This document shows, piece by piece, positions 35,905-49,161 of a stretch of DNA of 64,000 bases; position 1 is the first letter of the stretch, and every line of letters begins with the position of its first letter. The stretch lies in the NCBI RefSeq assembly GCF_018294505.1, contig NC_057807.1, positions 164,835,397-164,899,396 of the forward strand, in the 5' to 3' direction. Source of the DNA: Triticum aestivum. Lineage: Eukaryota; Streptophyta; Magnoliopsida; Poales; Poaceae. Both the position numbers and the translations under genes were made by a program. A model generated the notes under the pieces. The model had not been told where the DNA came from. It worked only from the letters and a program-made list of their open reading frames with translations, and made no database searches.

Positions 35905-38900
35905 ATGGCCAACGCTCATGTCCACCTCAACTTCAACGCGTTCCTAGAGAAAACCAAGCTGAAAGATGATGGCAGCAACTATACGGACTGGGTCCGGAAC
36001 CTGAGGATCATCCTCATAGCTGCCAAGAAAGATTATGTCCTAGAAGCGCCACTAGGTGAAGCACCAATCCCAGAGAACCAAGACATTATGAACGCTTGGC
36101 AGTCTCGTGTTGATGATTACTCCCTCATTCCGTGCGGCATGCTTTACAGCTTAGAACCGGGGCTCCAAAAGCGTTTTGAGCAACACGGAGCATATGAGAT
36201 GTTCGAGGAGCTGAAAATGGTTTTCCAAGCTCATGCCCGGGTCGAGAGATATGAAGTCTCCGACAAGTTCTTCAGCTGTAAGATGGAGGAAAACAGTTCT
36301 GTTAGTGAGCACATACTCAAGATGTCTGGGTTGCACAACCGCTTGACTCAGCTGGGAGTTAATCTCCCGGATGATGCGGTCATTGACAGAATCCTCCAGT
36401 CGCTCCCACCAAGCTACAAGAGCTCTATGATGAACTTCAATACGCAGGGGATGGAAAAGACCATTCCTGAGGTATATTCAATGCTGAAATCCGCAGAGGT
36501 AGAGATAAAAAAGGAACATCAAGTGTTGATGGTGAATAAAACCACTAAGTTCAAGAAAGTCAAAGGAAAGAAGAACTTCAAGAAGGACGGCAAGGAAGTT
36601 GCCGCGCCTGGTAAGACAGTTGCCGGGAAGAAGTCAAGCAATGGACCCAAGCCTGAGACTGAGTGCTTTTATTGCAAGGGAAGCGGACACTGGAAGCGGA
36701 ACTGCCCCAAGTACTTAGCGGATAAGAAGGCCGGCAAAACCAAAGGTATATGTGATATACATGTAATTGATGTGTACCTTACCAGTGCTCGTAGTAGCTC
36801 CTGGGTATTTGATACCGGTGGGGTTGCTCATATTTGTAACTCAAAGCAGGAGCTGCGGAATAAGCGGAGACTGGCGAAGGACGAGGTGACGATGCGCGTC
36901 GGGAATGGTTCCAAGGTCGATGTGATCATCGTCGGCATGCTACCTCTACATTTACCTACGGGATTAGTTTTGAACCTCAATAATTTTTAGTACCAGCTTT
37001 GAGCATGAACATTGTATCAGGATCTCGTTTAATTTGAGATGGCTACTCATTTAAATCCGAGAATAATGGTTGTTCTATTTATATGAGTGATATGTTTTAT
37101 GGTCATGCCCCGCTGGTGAATGGTTTATTCTTAATGAATCTCGAGCGTAATGTTACACATATTCATAGTGTGAATACTAAAAGATGTAAAGTTGATAACG
37201 ATAGTCCCACATACTTGTGGCACTGCCGCCTTGGTCACATGGTGTCAAGCACATGAAGAAGCTCCATGTTGATGGACTTTTAGAGTCTCTAGATTATGAA
37301 TCGTTTGACACATGTGAGCCATGCCTCATGGGCAAGATGACCAAGACTCCGTTCTCCGGAACAATGGAGCGAGCAACCAACTTATTGGAAATCATACATA
37401 CTGATGTGTGCGATCCAATGAGCGTTGAGGCTCGCGGAGGATATCGTTATGTTCTCACTCTCACTGATGACTTGAGTAGATATGGGTATGTCTACTTGAT
37501 GAAACACAAGTCTGAGACCTTTGAAAAGTTCAAGGAATTTCATAATGAGATAGAGAATCAACGTGACCGAAAGATAAAGTTCTTACGATCAGATCGTGGG
37601 GGTGAATATTTAAGTCACGAATTTGGTACGCACTTAAGGAAATGTGGAATCGTTTCATAGCTCACGCCGCCTGGAACACCTCAGCAAAATGGTGTGTCCG
37701 AACGTCGTAATCACACTCTATTGGATATGGTGCGATCTATGATGTCACTTACCGATTTACCGCTATCATTTTGGGGATACGCTCTAGAGACAGCTACATT
37801 CACTTTAAATAGGGCGTCGTCTAAATACATTGAGACGACACCGTATGAATTATGGTTTGGATAGAAACCTAAGCTGTCGTTTCTAAAAGTTTGGGGATGC
37901 GATGCTTATGTCAAGAAACTTCAACCTGAGAAGCTCGAACCCAAGTCGGAAAAATGCGTCTTCATAGAATACCCTAAGGAAACCATTGGGTATACCTTCT
38001 ACTTAAGATCCGAGGGCAAGATCTTTGTTGCCAAGAACGGGTCCTTTCTGGAGAAAGAGTTTCTCTCGAAAGAATTAAGTGGGAGGAAAGTAGAGCTTGA
38101 TGAAGTACTACCTCTTGAAACGGTGAGTAGCGAAACTCAGGAAGATGTTCCTGTGGTGCCTGCACCGACAAGAGAGGAGGTTAATGATGATGATCAAGAC
38201 ACTTCGGATCAAGCTCCTACTGAACTTTGAAGGTCCACAAGGACACGTTCCGCACCAGAGTGGTACGGCAACCCTGTCTTAGAAAACATGTTGTTAGACA
38301 ACGGTGAACCTTCGAACTATGAAGAAGTGATGGCGGGCCCAGATTCCAACAAATGGCTTGAAGCCATGCAATCCAAGATAGGATCCATGTATGAAAACAA
38401 AGTGTGGACTTAGACAGACTTGCCCGATGATCGGCGAGCAATAGAAAACAAATGGATCTTTAAGAAGAAGACGGACGCGGATGGTAATGTTACCATATAT
38501 AAAGCTCGACTTGTCGCTAAGGGTTATCGACAAGTTCAAGGGATTGACTACGATGAGACATTCTCTCCCGTAGAGAAGCTGAAGTCCGTCCGTATCATGT
38601 TAGCAATTGCCGCATACTATGATTATGAGATATGGCAAATGGACGTCAAAACGGCATTCCTTAACGGTCACCTTAAGGAAGAACTGTATATGATGTAGCC
38701 GGAAGGTTTTGTCGACCCTAAGAATGCTAACAAGGTATGCAAGCTCCAGCACTCCATCTATGGGCTGGTGCAAGCATCTCGGAGTTGGAACATTTGCTTT
38801 AATGAGATGATTAAAGCGTTTGGGTGTATGCAGACTTATGGAGAAGCCTGCATTTACAAGAAAGTGAGTGGGAGCTCTGTAGCATTTCTCATATTATATG

Positions 38901-39865
38901 TGGATGACATACTTTTGATGGGAAATGATATAGAACTTTTGGACAGCATAAAGGCCTACTTGAATAAGTGTTTTTCAATGAAGGACCTTGGAGAAGCTTC
39001 TTGCATATTAGGCATCAAAATCTATAGAGATATATCAAGACACCTCATAGGTCTTTCACAAAGCACATACCTTGATAAGATATTGAAGAAGTTCAACATG
39101 GATCAGTCCAAGAAGGGGTTCTTGCCTGTGTTGCAAGGTGTGAAATTGAGCTCGGCTGAATGCCCGACCACGGCAGAAGATAGAAAAAAGATGAGTGTCA
39201 TCCCCTATGCCTCAGCCATAGGGTCTATCATGTATGCCATGACCTGTACCAGGCCTGATATAAACCTTGCCATAAGTTTGGTAGGAAGGTACCAAAGTAA
39301 TCCCGGCATGGAACACTGGACATCGGTCAAGAACATCCTTAAGTACCTGAAAAGGACTAAGGACATGTTTCTCGTATATGGAGGTGACGAAGAGCTCGTC
39401 GTAAAGGGTTACGTCGATGCTAGCTTCGACACAGATCTGGATGACTCGAAGTCACAAACCGGATACGTGTATATTTTGAATGGTGGGGCAGTAAGCTGGT
39501 GCAGTTGCAAGCAGAGCGTCGTGGCGGGATCTACATGTGAAGCGGAGTACATGGCAGCCTCGGAGGCAGCACATGAAGCAATCTGGGTGAAGGAGTTCAT
39601 CACCGACCTAGGAGTCATACCCAATGCGTCGGGGCCGATTACACTCTTCGGTGACAACACTGGAGCTATTCCACTTGCCAAGGAGCCTAGGTTTCACAAG
39701 AAGACCAGGCACATCAAGTGTCGCTTCAACTCCATTCGTGAAAAAGTTCAAGATGGACACATAGATATTTGTAAAGTACATACGGACCTGAATGTAGCAG
39801 ATCCGTTGACTAAACCTCTCCCTAGAGCAAAACATGATCAACACCAGGACACAATGGGTGTTTGA
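35905..39865 (+). pseudogene. Angela gag-pol polyprotein, frameshifts and six stops
   Basis: Gag is open from ATG 35905, with zinc knuckle CFYCKGSGHWKRNC and protease motif VFDTGG, where the family usually has DTGS. A one-base loss near 36985 and another near 37238 shift the frame; TGA 37035 lies between. From 37217 to 39865 one frame holds the integrase (HCRLGH zinc part just upstream, then DVCDP and DRGGEY), RT (KARLVAKGYRQ, then catalytic YVDD near 38901) and RNase H (DASFDTD, AEYMAASEA, GDNTGA). It is broken by TAG 37658, TAG 37862, TGA 38228, TAG 38411 and TAG 38696. It would copy and insert the element if intact. Confidence 0.95.
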
Positions 39866-39912
39866 TACATCACAATGTAACTAGATTATTGACTCTAGTG
39901 CAAGTGGGAGAC

Positions 39913-42139
39913 TGTTGGAAATATGCCCTAGAGCCAATAATAAAATGGTTATTATTATATTTCTTTATTCATGATAATTGTCTATTGTTCATGCTATAAT
40001 CGTATTATCCGGAAATCGTAATATGTGTGTGAATACATAGACCACAACAAGTCCCTAGTAAGCCTCTAGATGACTAGCTCGTTGATCAACAGATAGTCAT
40101 GGTTTCCTGACTATGGACATTGGATGTCATTGATAACGGGATCACATCATTAGGAGAATGATGTGATGGACAAGACCCAATCCTAAGCATAGCACAAAGA
40201 TCGTGTAGTTCGTTTCGCTAGAGCTTTTCCAAATGTCAAGTATCATTTCCTTAGACCATGAGATTGTGCAACTCCCGGATACCGTGGGAGTGCTTTGGGT
40301 GTGCCAAACGTCACAACATAACTGGGTGGCTATAAAGGTGCACTACGGGTGAGGGAGTCCTGGATTGGGGGGTGTCCAGATAGCCGGATTACCATCATCA
40401 GCCGAACTATTATCGGCCGGACTATCATCATCGACCGGACTCCAAGACTATGAAGATACAAGATTGAAGACTTCGTCCCGTGTCCGGATGGGACTTTCCT
40501 TGGCGTGGAAGGCAAGCTTGGCGATACGGATATGTAGATCTCCTACCATTGTAACCGACTCTATGTAACCCTAGCCCTCTCCAGTGTCTATATAAACCGG
40601 ATGGCCCTAGTCCGTAGGACATACATTACAACAATCATACCATAGGCTAGCTTTTAGGGTTTAGCCTCCTTGATCTCGTGGTAGATCCACTCTTGTAAAC
40701 ATCCACAATATCAATGTCAATCAAGCAGGACGTAGGGTTTTACCTCCATCAAGACGGCCCGAACCTGGGTAAAACATCGTGTCCCTTGTCTCCTGTTACC
40801 ATCCGCCTAGACGCACAGTTCGGGACCCCCTACCCGAGATCCGCCGGTTTTGACACTGACAACGGGTATCTCCGAAAGTGTCTGTTGGGTTGGCACGAAT
40901 CGAGACTGGGATTTGTCACTCCGTATGACGGAGAGGTATCTCTGGGCCCACTCGGTGATGCATCATCATAATGAGCTCAATGTGACCAAGTGTCTGGTCA
41001 CGGGATCATGCAGTACGGTACGAGTAAAGTGACTTGCCGGTAACGAGACTGAACGAGGTATTGGGATACCGACGATCGAGTCTCGGGCAAGTAACGTACC
41101 GATTGGCAAAGGGAATTGTATACGGGATTGATTGAATCCTCGACATCGTGGTTCATCCGATGAGATCATCGAGGAGTATGTGGGAGCCAACATGGGTATC
41201 CAGATCCCGCTGTTGGTTATTGACCGGAGAGGCGTCTCGGTCATGTCTGCATGTCTCCCGAACCCGTAGGGTCTACACACATAAGGTTCGGTGATGCTAG
41301 GGTTGTAGAGATATGAATATGCAGTAAACCGAAAGTTGTTCGGAGTCCCGGATGAGATCCTGGACGTCACGAGGAGTTCCGGAATGGTCTGGAGGTGAAG
41401 AATTATATATAGGAAGTGCTGTTTCGGCCATCGGGAGAGTTTCGGGGGTCACCGGTATTGTATCGGGACCACCGGAAGGGTCCCGGGGGTCCACCAGTTG
41501 GGGCCACCTATCCCGGAGGGCCCCGTGGGCTGAAGTGGGGAGGGGACCAGCCCCTGGTGGGCTGGTGCGCCCCCCCCCTTGGGCCCCCCCTGCGCCTAGG
41601 GTTGGAAACCCTAGGCTGGGGGGCGCCTCCACTTGCCTTGGGGGTCAAGCCTCCCCTTGGCCGCCGCCCCCCTCGAGATCCCATCTCCAGGGCTGGCGCC
41701 CCCCTGGGGACCCTATATAAAGAGGGGGAGGGAGGGCAGCCGCACCCTTGAACTTGGCGCCTCCCTTCCCCCTTGCTACACCTCTCCCTCCCGCAGACGC
41801 TTGGCGAAGCCCTGCCGGATCCCTGCTGCATCCACCACCACGCCATCGTGCTGCTGGATCTTCATCAACCTCTCCTTCCCCCTTGCTGGATCAAGAAGGA
41901 GGAGACGTCACGCTGACCGTACGTGTGTTGAACGCGGAGGTGCCGTTCGTTCGGCGCTAGGATCTCCGGTGATTTGGATCACGACGAGTACGACTCCCTA
42001 AACCCCGTTCTCTTGAACGCTTCCGCTCACGATCTACAAAGGTATGTAGATGCACTCCTCTCTCTCGTTGCTGGATGAACTCCTAGATTGATCTTGGTGA
42101 ACGTAGGAAAATTTTTATTTTATGGAACATTCCCCAACA
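39913..42139 (+). repeat. Angela 3' LTR with solo LTR inside
   Basis: Preceded by the polypurine tract aagtgggagac (39902-39912). About 1710 bp after removing the solo LTR 40350-40861 and one TSD copy. TATA box at about 41712-41721. Confidence 0.96.
40350..40861 (+). repeat. Solo LTR of the element E family
   Basis: 512 bp, TGAGGGAGTCC to ACTGACA, same length and nearly the same sequence as the LTRs of E in reverse orientation. TSD acggg (40345-40349 and 40862-40866) inside the Angela 3' LTR. TATA box tctatataaacc at about 40587-40598. Confidence 0.96.
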
Positions 42140-42388
42140 CATGGATGATGAAAGTGGATCCCTCAAAATACTAATGATAAAGGATTGGCTCAAGCTCAAA
42201 AGCTCAAGACTCTTCATTTTACATTTTAGTGATCCAAGATCACATTGAGTCTATAGGAAAGGACAATACTATCAAGGAGGGATGAGGTGTTGCTTAATGA
42301 GCCTCTTGCTTCATGTGCTTGGTGATATGCTCCAAAAACCCTCAGCTACTTTCTCACATCCACAAATGACCTAAACCTAAAGCCAAAA

Positions 42389-42827
42389 TCAGTCACACCG
42401 ATTCTTTCTATCCGGCGCCACCCAGTTCAAATGTCATAGCCACTGCCACAAACCCTAGGCAAATCGGTCTCACCGAGATGGGATTGTAATCTCTCGGTTT
42501 CCCTTCGTAACATTTCAGTCTAACTGAAGTGAGTGATCGGCCCCACCGAGATTGCAATGTAAACTCTCTGTTTCCTTTTTGTAACATTTCGATCTCACCA
42601 AAAAGAGCAAATCGGTCCCACCGAGTTTACCTGACCAACTCTCTGGAAAGCCTATTACCGAAATTGGTCTCACCGAGTTTGCGTGATCGGTCTTACCGAG
42701 ATTACGTTATGCCCTAACCCTAACCGAATCGGTCCTACCGAGTTGCATGTTAGTCCCACCGAAAATCCTAACGGTCACTAGGTTTACTAAATCGGTCTGA
42801 CCGAGTCTATTGAATCAGTCCCATCGA
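42389..42827. repeat. TCGGT-N3-ACCGA palindrome array in element C 5' LTR
   Basis: About twelve copies, several with one arm changed C to T or G to A. Ends about 40 bases before the TATA box at 42869. Confidence 0.85.
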
Positions 42828-43696
42828 GTTTGGTAAATTGTGTGTAACTGTTAGATTTTGTGTGGAGGCTATATATACCCCTCCACCTCCTCTTCATTCG
42901 TGGAGAGAGCCATCAGAACAAACCTTATCTTCCAACTTACCATTTCTGAGAGAGATCCACCTACTCATGTGTTGAGGCCAAGATATTCCATTCCTACCAT
43001 ATGAATCTTGATCTCTAGCCTTCCCCAAGTTGCTTTCCACTCAAATCTTCTTTCCACCAGATCCAAATCCTATGAGAGAGAGTTGAGTGTTGGGGAGACT
43101 ATCATTTGAAGCACAAGAGCAAGGAGTTCATCATCAACGCACCATTTGTTACTTCTTGGAGAGTGGTGTCTCCTAGATTGGCTAGGTGTCACTTGGGAGC
43201 CTCCGACAAGATTGTGGAGTTGAACTAAGGAGTTTGTAAGGGCAAGGAGATCGCCTACTTCATGAAGATCTACCGCTAGTGAGGCAAGTCCTTCGTGGGC
43301 GACGGCCATGGTGGGATAGACAAGGTTGCTTCTTCGTGGACCCTTCGTGGGTGGAGCCCTCCGTGGACTCGTGCAACCGTTACCCTTCATGGGTTGAAGT
43401 CTCCATCAACGTGGATGTACGATAGCACCACCTAGCGGAACCACGCCAAAAACATCCGTGTCTCCAATTGCGTTTGAATCCTCCAAACCCTTCCCTTTAC
43501 TTTCTTGCAAGTTGCTTGCTTTAATTTCCGCTGCCTATATACTCTTTGCATGCTTGCTTGAATTGTATGATGATTGCTTGACTTGTCCTAAGATAGCTAA
43601 AATCTGCCAAACTCTAAAATTGGGAAAAGGTTAAGTTTTTAATTGGTCAAGTAGTCTAATCACCCCCTCTCTAGACATACTTCAAGGTCCTACAAG

Positions 43697-43708
43697 TGGT
43701 ATCAGAGC
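43697..43708 (+). other. Primer binding site of element C
   Basis: TGGTATCAGAGC, complement of the 3' end of initiator Met-tRNA, two bases after the LTR end. Confidence 0.93.
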
Positions 43709-45239
43709 TTTGGTCTCCATTTGCTTTGATTTCCATAGCTTTTGGTGGTCATAGCCTTGGTTTCACAACCTAGGAGAGTATGGCGTCTAGCGAGGGAAAT
43801 TATCACCGTAGAGGTCCTTACTTTGATGGTACTAATTTTGCTAGTTGGAAGCATAAGATGAAAATTCATATTCTCAGAAATAACCACGCCATTTGGGCAA
43901 TTATTTGTATTGGCTTGCAAGGTGAATTTTTGATGGGGGAGAGCCAAACCGTGAAGCAAATGCGGAAGAATTGAAGATGCTGCAATACAATGCTCAAGCT
44001 TGTGATATCATCTTCAACGGATTGTGCCCCGAAGAATTCAACAAAATCAGCCGTCTTGAGAGTGCAAAGGAAATTTGGGATACTTTGATTGATATGCATG
44101 AAGGTACCGACTCCGTCAAGGAATCCAAGTTGGATGTGCTCCAAAGTCAGCTTGACAAGTTCAAAATGAAGGATGGTGAAGGTGTCGCTGAAATGTACTC
44201 TAGGCTTGCTCTTATCACAAATGAGATTGCCGGCTTAGGGAGTGAAGAGATGACCGACAGATTCATCATCAAGAAGATCCTAAGAGCATTGGATGGAAAG
44301 TATGATACCGTGTGCACATTGATCCAAATGATGCCAAACTAGAAAGATCTCAAGCCAACAGAAGTCATTGGAAGAATTGTTGTTCATGAGATGTCACTCA
44401 AGGATAAGGAGGAACTTCACAACAAGTCAAGTGGTGCTTACAAAGCCTCAAGTGAAGCCCCCACATCATCAAGTGAGAAACAAACCTTCAATGAAGAATT
44501 GAGCTTAATGGTGAAGAACTTCAACAAATTCTACAAGAGTAAAAGCAAAGAAAGAAGCTCCAAGTCAAGGTCTTACAATGACAAAAGATCTTCTAGTAGA
44601 GAGCGAAACTGCTACAATTGTGGGAGACCGGGACACTATTCCAATGAGTGTACGGCACCCTACAAAAGAAGAGAAGATTCTCCAAAAAGAAGAAGCAAAA
44701 GAGAAGAATCACCACCGAGAGAGAGGAGGAGTAGAGATGATCGTTATGAACAAAGACCCTCACGGAGAAGCAAGGATTCGGAAAGGAAGGACAAGTCATC
44801 AAGGAGCTACACAAAACGAAGACATCAAGCTCATGTTGGTGAATGGGTATCTGGCTCCGACTCCGACAATCACTCCGAGAGAAGCTATCACTCCGACTCC
44901 GAATATACTCAAGATGAAGATGTTGCCGGTCTAGCACTTGTGTCAACCAACTCCTACGACATATTTGATTCACCAAATGAAGGAATTGGAAGATGCTTCA
45001 TGGCCAAAGGTCCAAAGGTAACACATCCTGAGTATGTTGATTTCGATAGTGATGAAGATGACTTGCTTGTGGATGATGATTTACTTGTTGACAACTCTAG
45101 TGATGAATACTATGATGAAACGTCAATTAATCAGGCTAATCAAGATAAAACGAATGACAATGATAAGGAGAATATTGAGCTTCTAACTAAAGAACTAAAC
45201 ACTCTTAAGTTAGCTCATGAAACTATCTTCTAAGATCAT

Positions 45240-45751
45240 TGTCGGTGTCAAAACCGGCGGATCTCGGGTAGGGGGTCCCGAACTGTGCGTCTAGGCGGAT
45301 GGTAACAGGAGACAAGGGACACGATGTTTTACCCAGGTTCGGGCCCTCTTGATGGAGGTAAAACCCTACGTCCTGCTTGATTGATATTGATATTGTGGAT
45401 GTTTACAAGAGTGGATCTACCACGAGATCAAGGAGGCTAAACCCTAAAAGCTAGCCTATGGTATGATTGTTGTAATGTATGTCCTACGGACTAGGGCCAT
45501 CCGGTTTATATAGACACCGGAGAGGGCTAGGGTTACATAGAGTCGGTTACAATGGTAGGAGATCTACATATCTGTATCGCCAAGCTTGCCTTCCACGCCA
45601 AGGAAAGTCCCATCCGGACACGGGACGAAGTCTTCAATCTTGTATCTTCATAGTCTTGGAGTCCGGTCGATGATGATAGTCCGGCCGATGATAGTTCGGC
45701 TGATGATGGTAATCTGGCTATCCGGACACCCCCCAATCCAGGACTCCCTCA
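45240..45751 (-). repeat. Element E 3' LTR
   Basis: 512 bp, almost identical to 53281-53792. In sense it starts TGAGGGAGTCC and ends CACCGACA, with a TATA box tctatataaacc. Confidence 0.97.
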
Positions 45752-46296
45752 GTAGCCCCTGAACCAGGCTTCAATGACGATGAGTCCGGCGCGCATATTG
45801 TTCGGCATTGCAAGGCAGGTTCCTCCTCCGAATAATTCATAGAAGATTGTGAACACCAGGATAGTGTCCGGCTCTGCGAAATAAATTCCACATTCCACCA
45901 TAGAGAGAATAATATATAAATATACACAAGTTCAATCTGCTGACGTTTTTTGCGGCGTGACGTCACACCACTACCAAGGCATTATGTTTTTTATTATACC
46001 ACCTCAGCGCATTTAGCGAAGCAGTTCCCTTGGCACGTCTTGTCGAAGCAGAGATCGTGTTTCCCCTTAATCCGGGATTCTCATCAATACGGACGTGGGT
46101 AACCCAACCGCGCCCGTCCCCACGCCCCCTCTATCGAAGGCGAGTCCCGAACGGTCACGGAGACGGCTCTTGGTATTTCCCTTTTTTACAACGGGACCAA
46201 GGCTCATTTCTTTTCTCCAACCCTCCATCGAATCCTCCTCCCGCCCCAAGTTCCAGCACCTAGAGCTCCAGATTCGAGCGCTTCGGACCTTCAACA
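45752..46296 (+). promoter_or_regulatory. Upstream region of the antisense gene in element E
   Basis: Between the 3' LTR and the ATG of the antisense gene. It should hold its promoter and 5' UTR. An AT-rich patch aataatatataaatata at 45909-45925 may be a TATA region, though it is far from the ATG. The last 100 bases are C-rich, as in plant leaders. Confidence 0.45.
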
Positions 46297-49161
46297 ATGT
46301 CCGGCTCCGACCTCCAGGGCAGGTGGATGCCTTCCTCCGTCACGGAGGAGGACGTGCTAAAGCTGTGGGAAGCCAAGTACCCGACTTACGAGATTTCGCA
46401 CAGGTTGCCTGCAGAAGGGCAGGCCATCCCCACCCCCGAGCCCGGCGAGTATGTCGTCTTTGTATCCCACCTCCGTCGGGGTTTAGGCTTCCCGACAGAT
46501 CCTTTCGTGAGAGGGCTCATATTCTACTATGGGTTGGAATTCCATGATTTGGCTCCGGAGTCCATCCTCCATATCTCCGCGTTTATCGTCGTCTGCGAAG
46601 CCTTCCTCCGCGTCACCCCTCACTTCGGCTTGTGGCTGAAGACCTTCAATGTGACGCCGAAGATGATTGGGGGGCGTCAAGCGGAGTGCGGCGGGGCGGC
46701 CGTCAGCAGGAGGGCCGACACCCCGTGGCCCGTAGGCTCCTTCCAAGAGGAGCTCGGCTTGTGGCAGCAAGAGTGGTTCTATATCACCGTTCCAAGGGGC
46801 CGCAAACAAAAGCCGCCGCCCTTATTCCGCCCGGGACCTCCACAACGGTTGATGTCGTGGGTCAACCAAGGGCTCAACTGGGGGCCATCAAAGGACGTGC
46901 CCCTATTGCAGGGCCGGATTCGAGATCTCCAGGCGAGGGAGATCGATCTGGTCGGGGTGATGCAGGTTATGCTGATCAGGCCTTATTTTCCCTGCAAACG
47001 CCGTCCTCTCCGACTATGGGAATTTAATCCGGAGGGACCTCGGATTCTTCAACATTTCATGGGTACGACACCCCTGGAGATGTACAAATTATTCTTCAGA
47101 TCGCAAGAGGTGCGTCCGGAACTGACCGAGGATGCTGGCCTAAGCTGCAATCGCCCGGATACTCAGGTAAATAGCTCCGAGTCTGGACACATCATTTGTT
47201 TGCCCTTTGGTGGTCCACCTTATGACCAACTTCCTTCTAAACAGGAGTGGATAGCGGGAGCAAAATTAATATGGTGTCCGCCCCCCCTCCCAGAGACCGC
47301 GCCGGATTCCACGCTGGTCCGGATGTTGGAGGTTGCGCCTCCAGAGGAAGGCGAAGGGGAAAGTGAAAAAGCTACTGCCTCGCCTAAGGAGGCTTTTGAA
47401 AGAGGGGGGGTCAAGAATCCCTCCCTCCAAGGGGAGAAGAGGATTGCCTCCGAGGACCTGGGGGCCAAGGCCCCTAAACGGGGGAAGAAATCTTCGCTAG
47501 AGGGTCCTGCGTCCGGGGAGGCCCCGGCCGCATAGTCGCCCTTAAAGGATCAGCCCTCCAACGAGCCGTAAGTAAAAAGAAAGGAATGTTATAGCAAAGG
47601 GCATCCCTATTTGTGCTTCTGAGGATAACTAAAGTTTTTACCTTATAGTTCGGATCTCCGTCCTTCGCAAATGAGCTCGACTTCGGGGGACCTTCGTCCG
47701 GATATGGTGGAGAGCGAAACGCCTCCGTCCGGGGCGCCGTCGGATAGGGCGGACGAGCCGGAAGTGTCGTCGAGGAGGGAGCCCCGGGTTTGGCGAAGCC
47801 GGATAGTTCGGCGCCAGCTAGTGTACGGCTGAAGGATCTGCTTGAGAAGGCGTCTATCTCAGAAGATCACCCCGCACTGATGAGTGTGGTGATTGAAAGT
47901 ATTTCATCCGCCGAAGGCGGGTTGCATAATGCCGTCAGCAGTTTGCTGGCGGGGTTTGAGGTACGTAAAAATGACACACCTTTGGACAGTTTTGCATATA
48001 GAATGCGCCCTGTATGGGTAGTAGCCCCTGAGACTCGATAGGTTGTCGAAAGCGACAGCATGCCGAGGATCAAAATCGCAGGTTTAAATTTTCTCCGTAC
48101 CTATATAGGTGGCGGATCGTCTGGGGGCCAACCGGACTGATGAAGTTGCCGAACTAAAGCGGCAACTCACTGTTGCGGATGCGGACATCACGCTGGTCAA
48201 CAAGCGGCTTGATGAGTCGCAAGGTAAGTGTTCCTGTGCGGTCACTTGGTAAGGGAGCCGAAGCCGTCTCCTTACATGTGTGTGAAATGCAGATAGCACC
48301 GCTGCTGTGGAGAGCCTTCAGGGCGAACTTGCTCAAGCCAAGGAGCAGGCCAGAAGGAGTGATGCGGCGGCCTCGAGGGCGGCCGAAGAGTTAGCGGCCG
48401 AAAAGGCCGCACACTGCCGAAGCAGGGAAGAGATGGCTGAAATGGCCGTGAAGTTAAAAGATGCTACCGACCGCAATGAGGCTCTTGAGAAGGAGCGCCT
48501 GGTGGTGCAAGAAGACCTGGGGAAGGCCACCGCCGAAGCCAAGGATGCCCGCTCTGCGATGCGGGCTATAAAGGAAGAGCTGCGCCAGGCCGGAGACATT
48601 GTAGCTGGCAAGCCTTTTCTGCTGCGCCGAAGGTTTACAGATCCAAAGTATGCTCAGCTGGGCCAACTGTGGGGTCCGAAGGACCCTTATATGGACTTAG
48701 CAGCGAGTGCGGCGGATGCCGTTGTGCATTTTCGAAGCCAGAAGGATCACGAGATGGAAGAGTTGTTTTGGTCTCAATTCCATAGTTCGGAGCGTTCACT
48801 TCCGCTGACCGACCATTTAGCCGAGTGGGCTGAGCTGAATAGGTTGTCTGGGCTTGCCATGACGGATATCGTGACCCATGTCTGGCCGGATAGGCCCGAG
48901 CCGAAGAGTTACTTTGGCTTATTGCAGTAATTTCTTGGGGCGGTGCCGCATATGAAGGCAATGAAGCGGTCGGCATGCATAGAGGGTGCGCGGATGGCAC
49001 TCGCCCGTGTGAAGACACATTGGACAGAGATGGATACCACCGATGTTGCGACCTCGGGTTCGGACGATAGCCGGTTACCCGCCGAGCACTATTTTGGCGA
49101 AGTGTTGCGTGGTGCTCGTGTAATAGAGTCGCAGTGCTCAAAAAATGTTACGTTCGAATGA
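46297..49161 (+). pseudogene. Antisense intron-containing gene of element E, Transposase_28-type
   Basis: ATG 46297 opens a protein typical of the putative gypsy-type transposon domain (Transposase_28): RRGLGFPTDPFVRGLIFYYG, HISAFIVVCEAFLR and HFGLWLKTFNV. Predicted exons are 46297-47166, 47245-47567, 47649-47960, 48109-48223 and 48293-49161; introns of 78, 81, 148 and 69 bases all start GT and end AG, and the reading phase agrees across each junction. The last exon codes for a long coiled coil. Defects are TAG 47533, a frameshift near 47785 and TAA 48928. Function of the family is unknown. Splicing is deduced from sequence only. The gene is convergent with the element's own gag. Confidence 0.75.

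Larger units (their letters stand above)
32924..42139 (+). mobile_element. Angela/WIS/BARE-type Copia element, near full length
   Basis: TSD catgg (32919-32923 and 42140-42144). LTRs start TGTTGGAAATATGCCC and end in caaca or cgaca. It has gag, protease, integrase, RT and RNase H. Without the solo LTR in its 3' LTR it is about 8.7 kb, the usual Angela size. Coding capacity is lost through frameshifts and six stops. Confidence 0.97.
32807..43694 (+). repeat. Element C 5' LTR, split by Angela
   Basis: The parts 32807-32923 and 42145-43694 together (about 1667 bp) match the 3' LTR 58928-60617 (1690 bp). The TATA box ctatatatacc is at 42869-42879, and the palindrome array at 42389-42827. Confidence 0.93.

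Noticed and set aside
40330..40622. Small frames in the 512-bp LTR of element E (also 45479-45736 and 53520-53777)
   Set aside because: Mirror frames in all three LTR copies, without start context or domain; LTR sequence.
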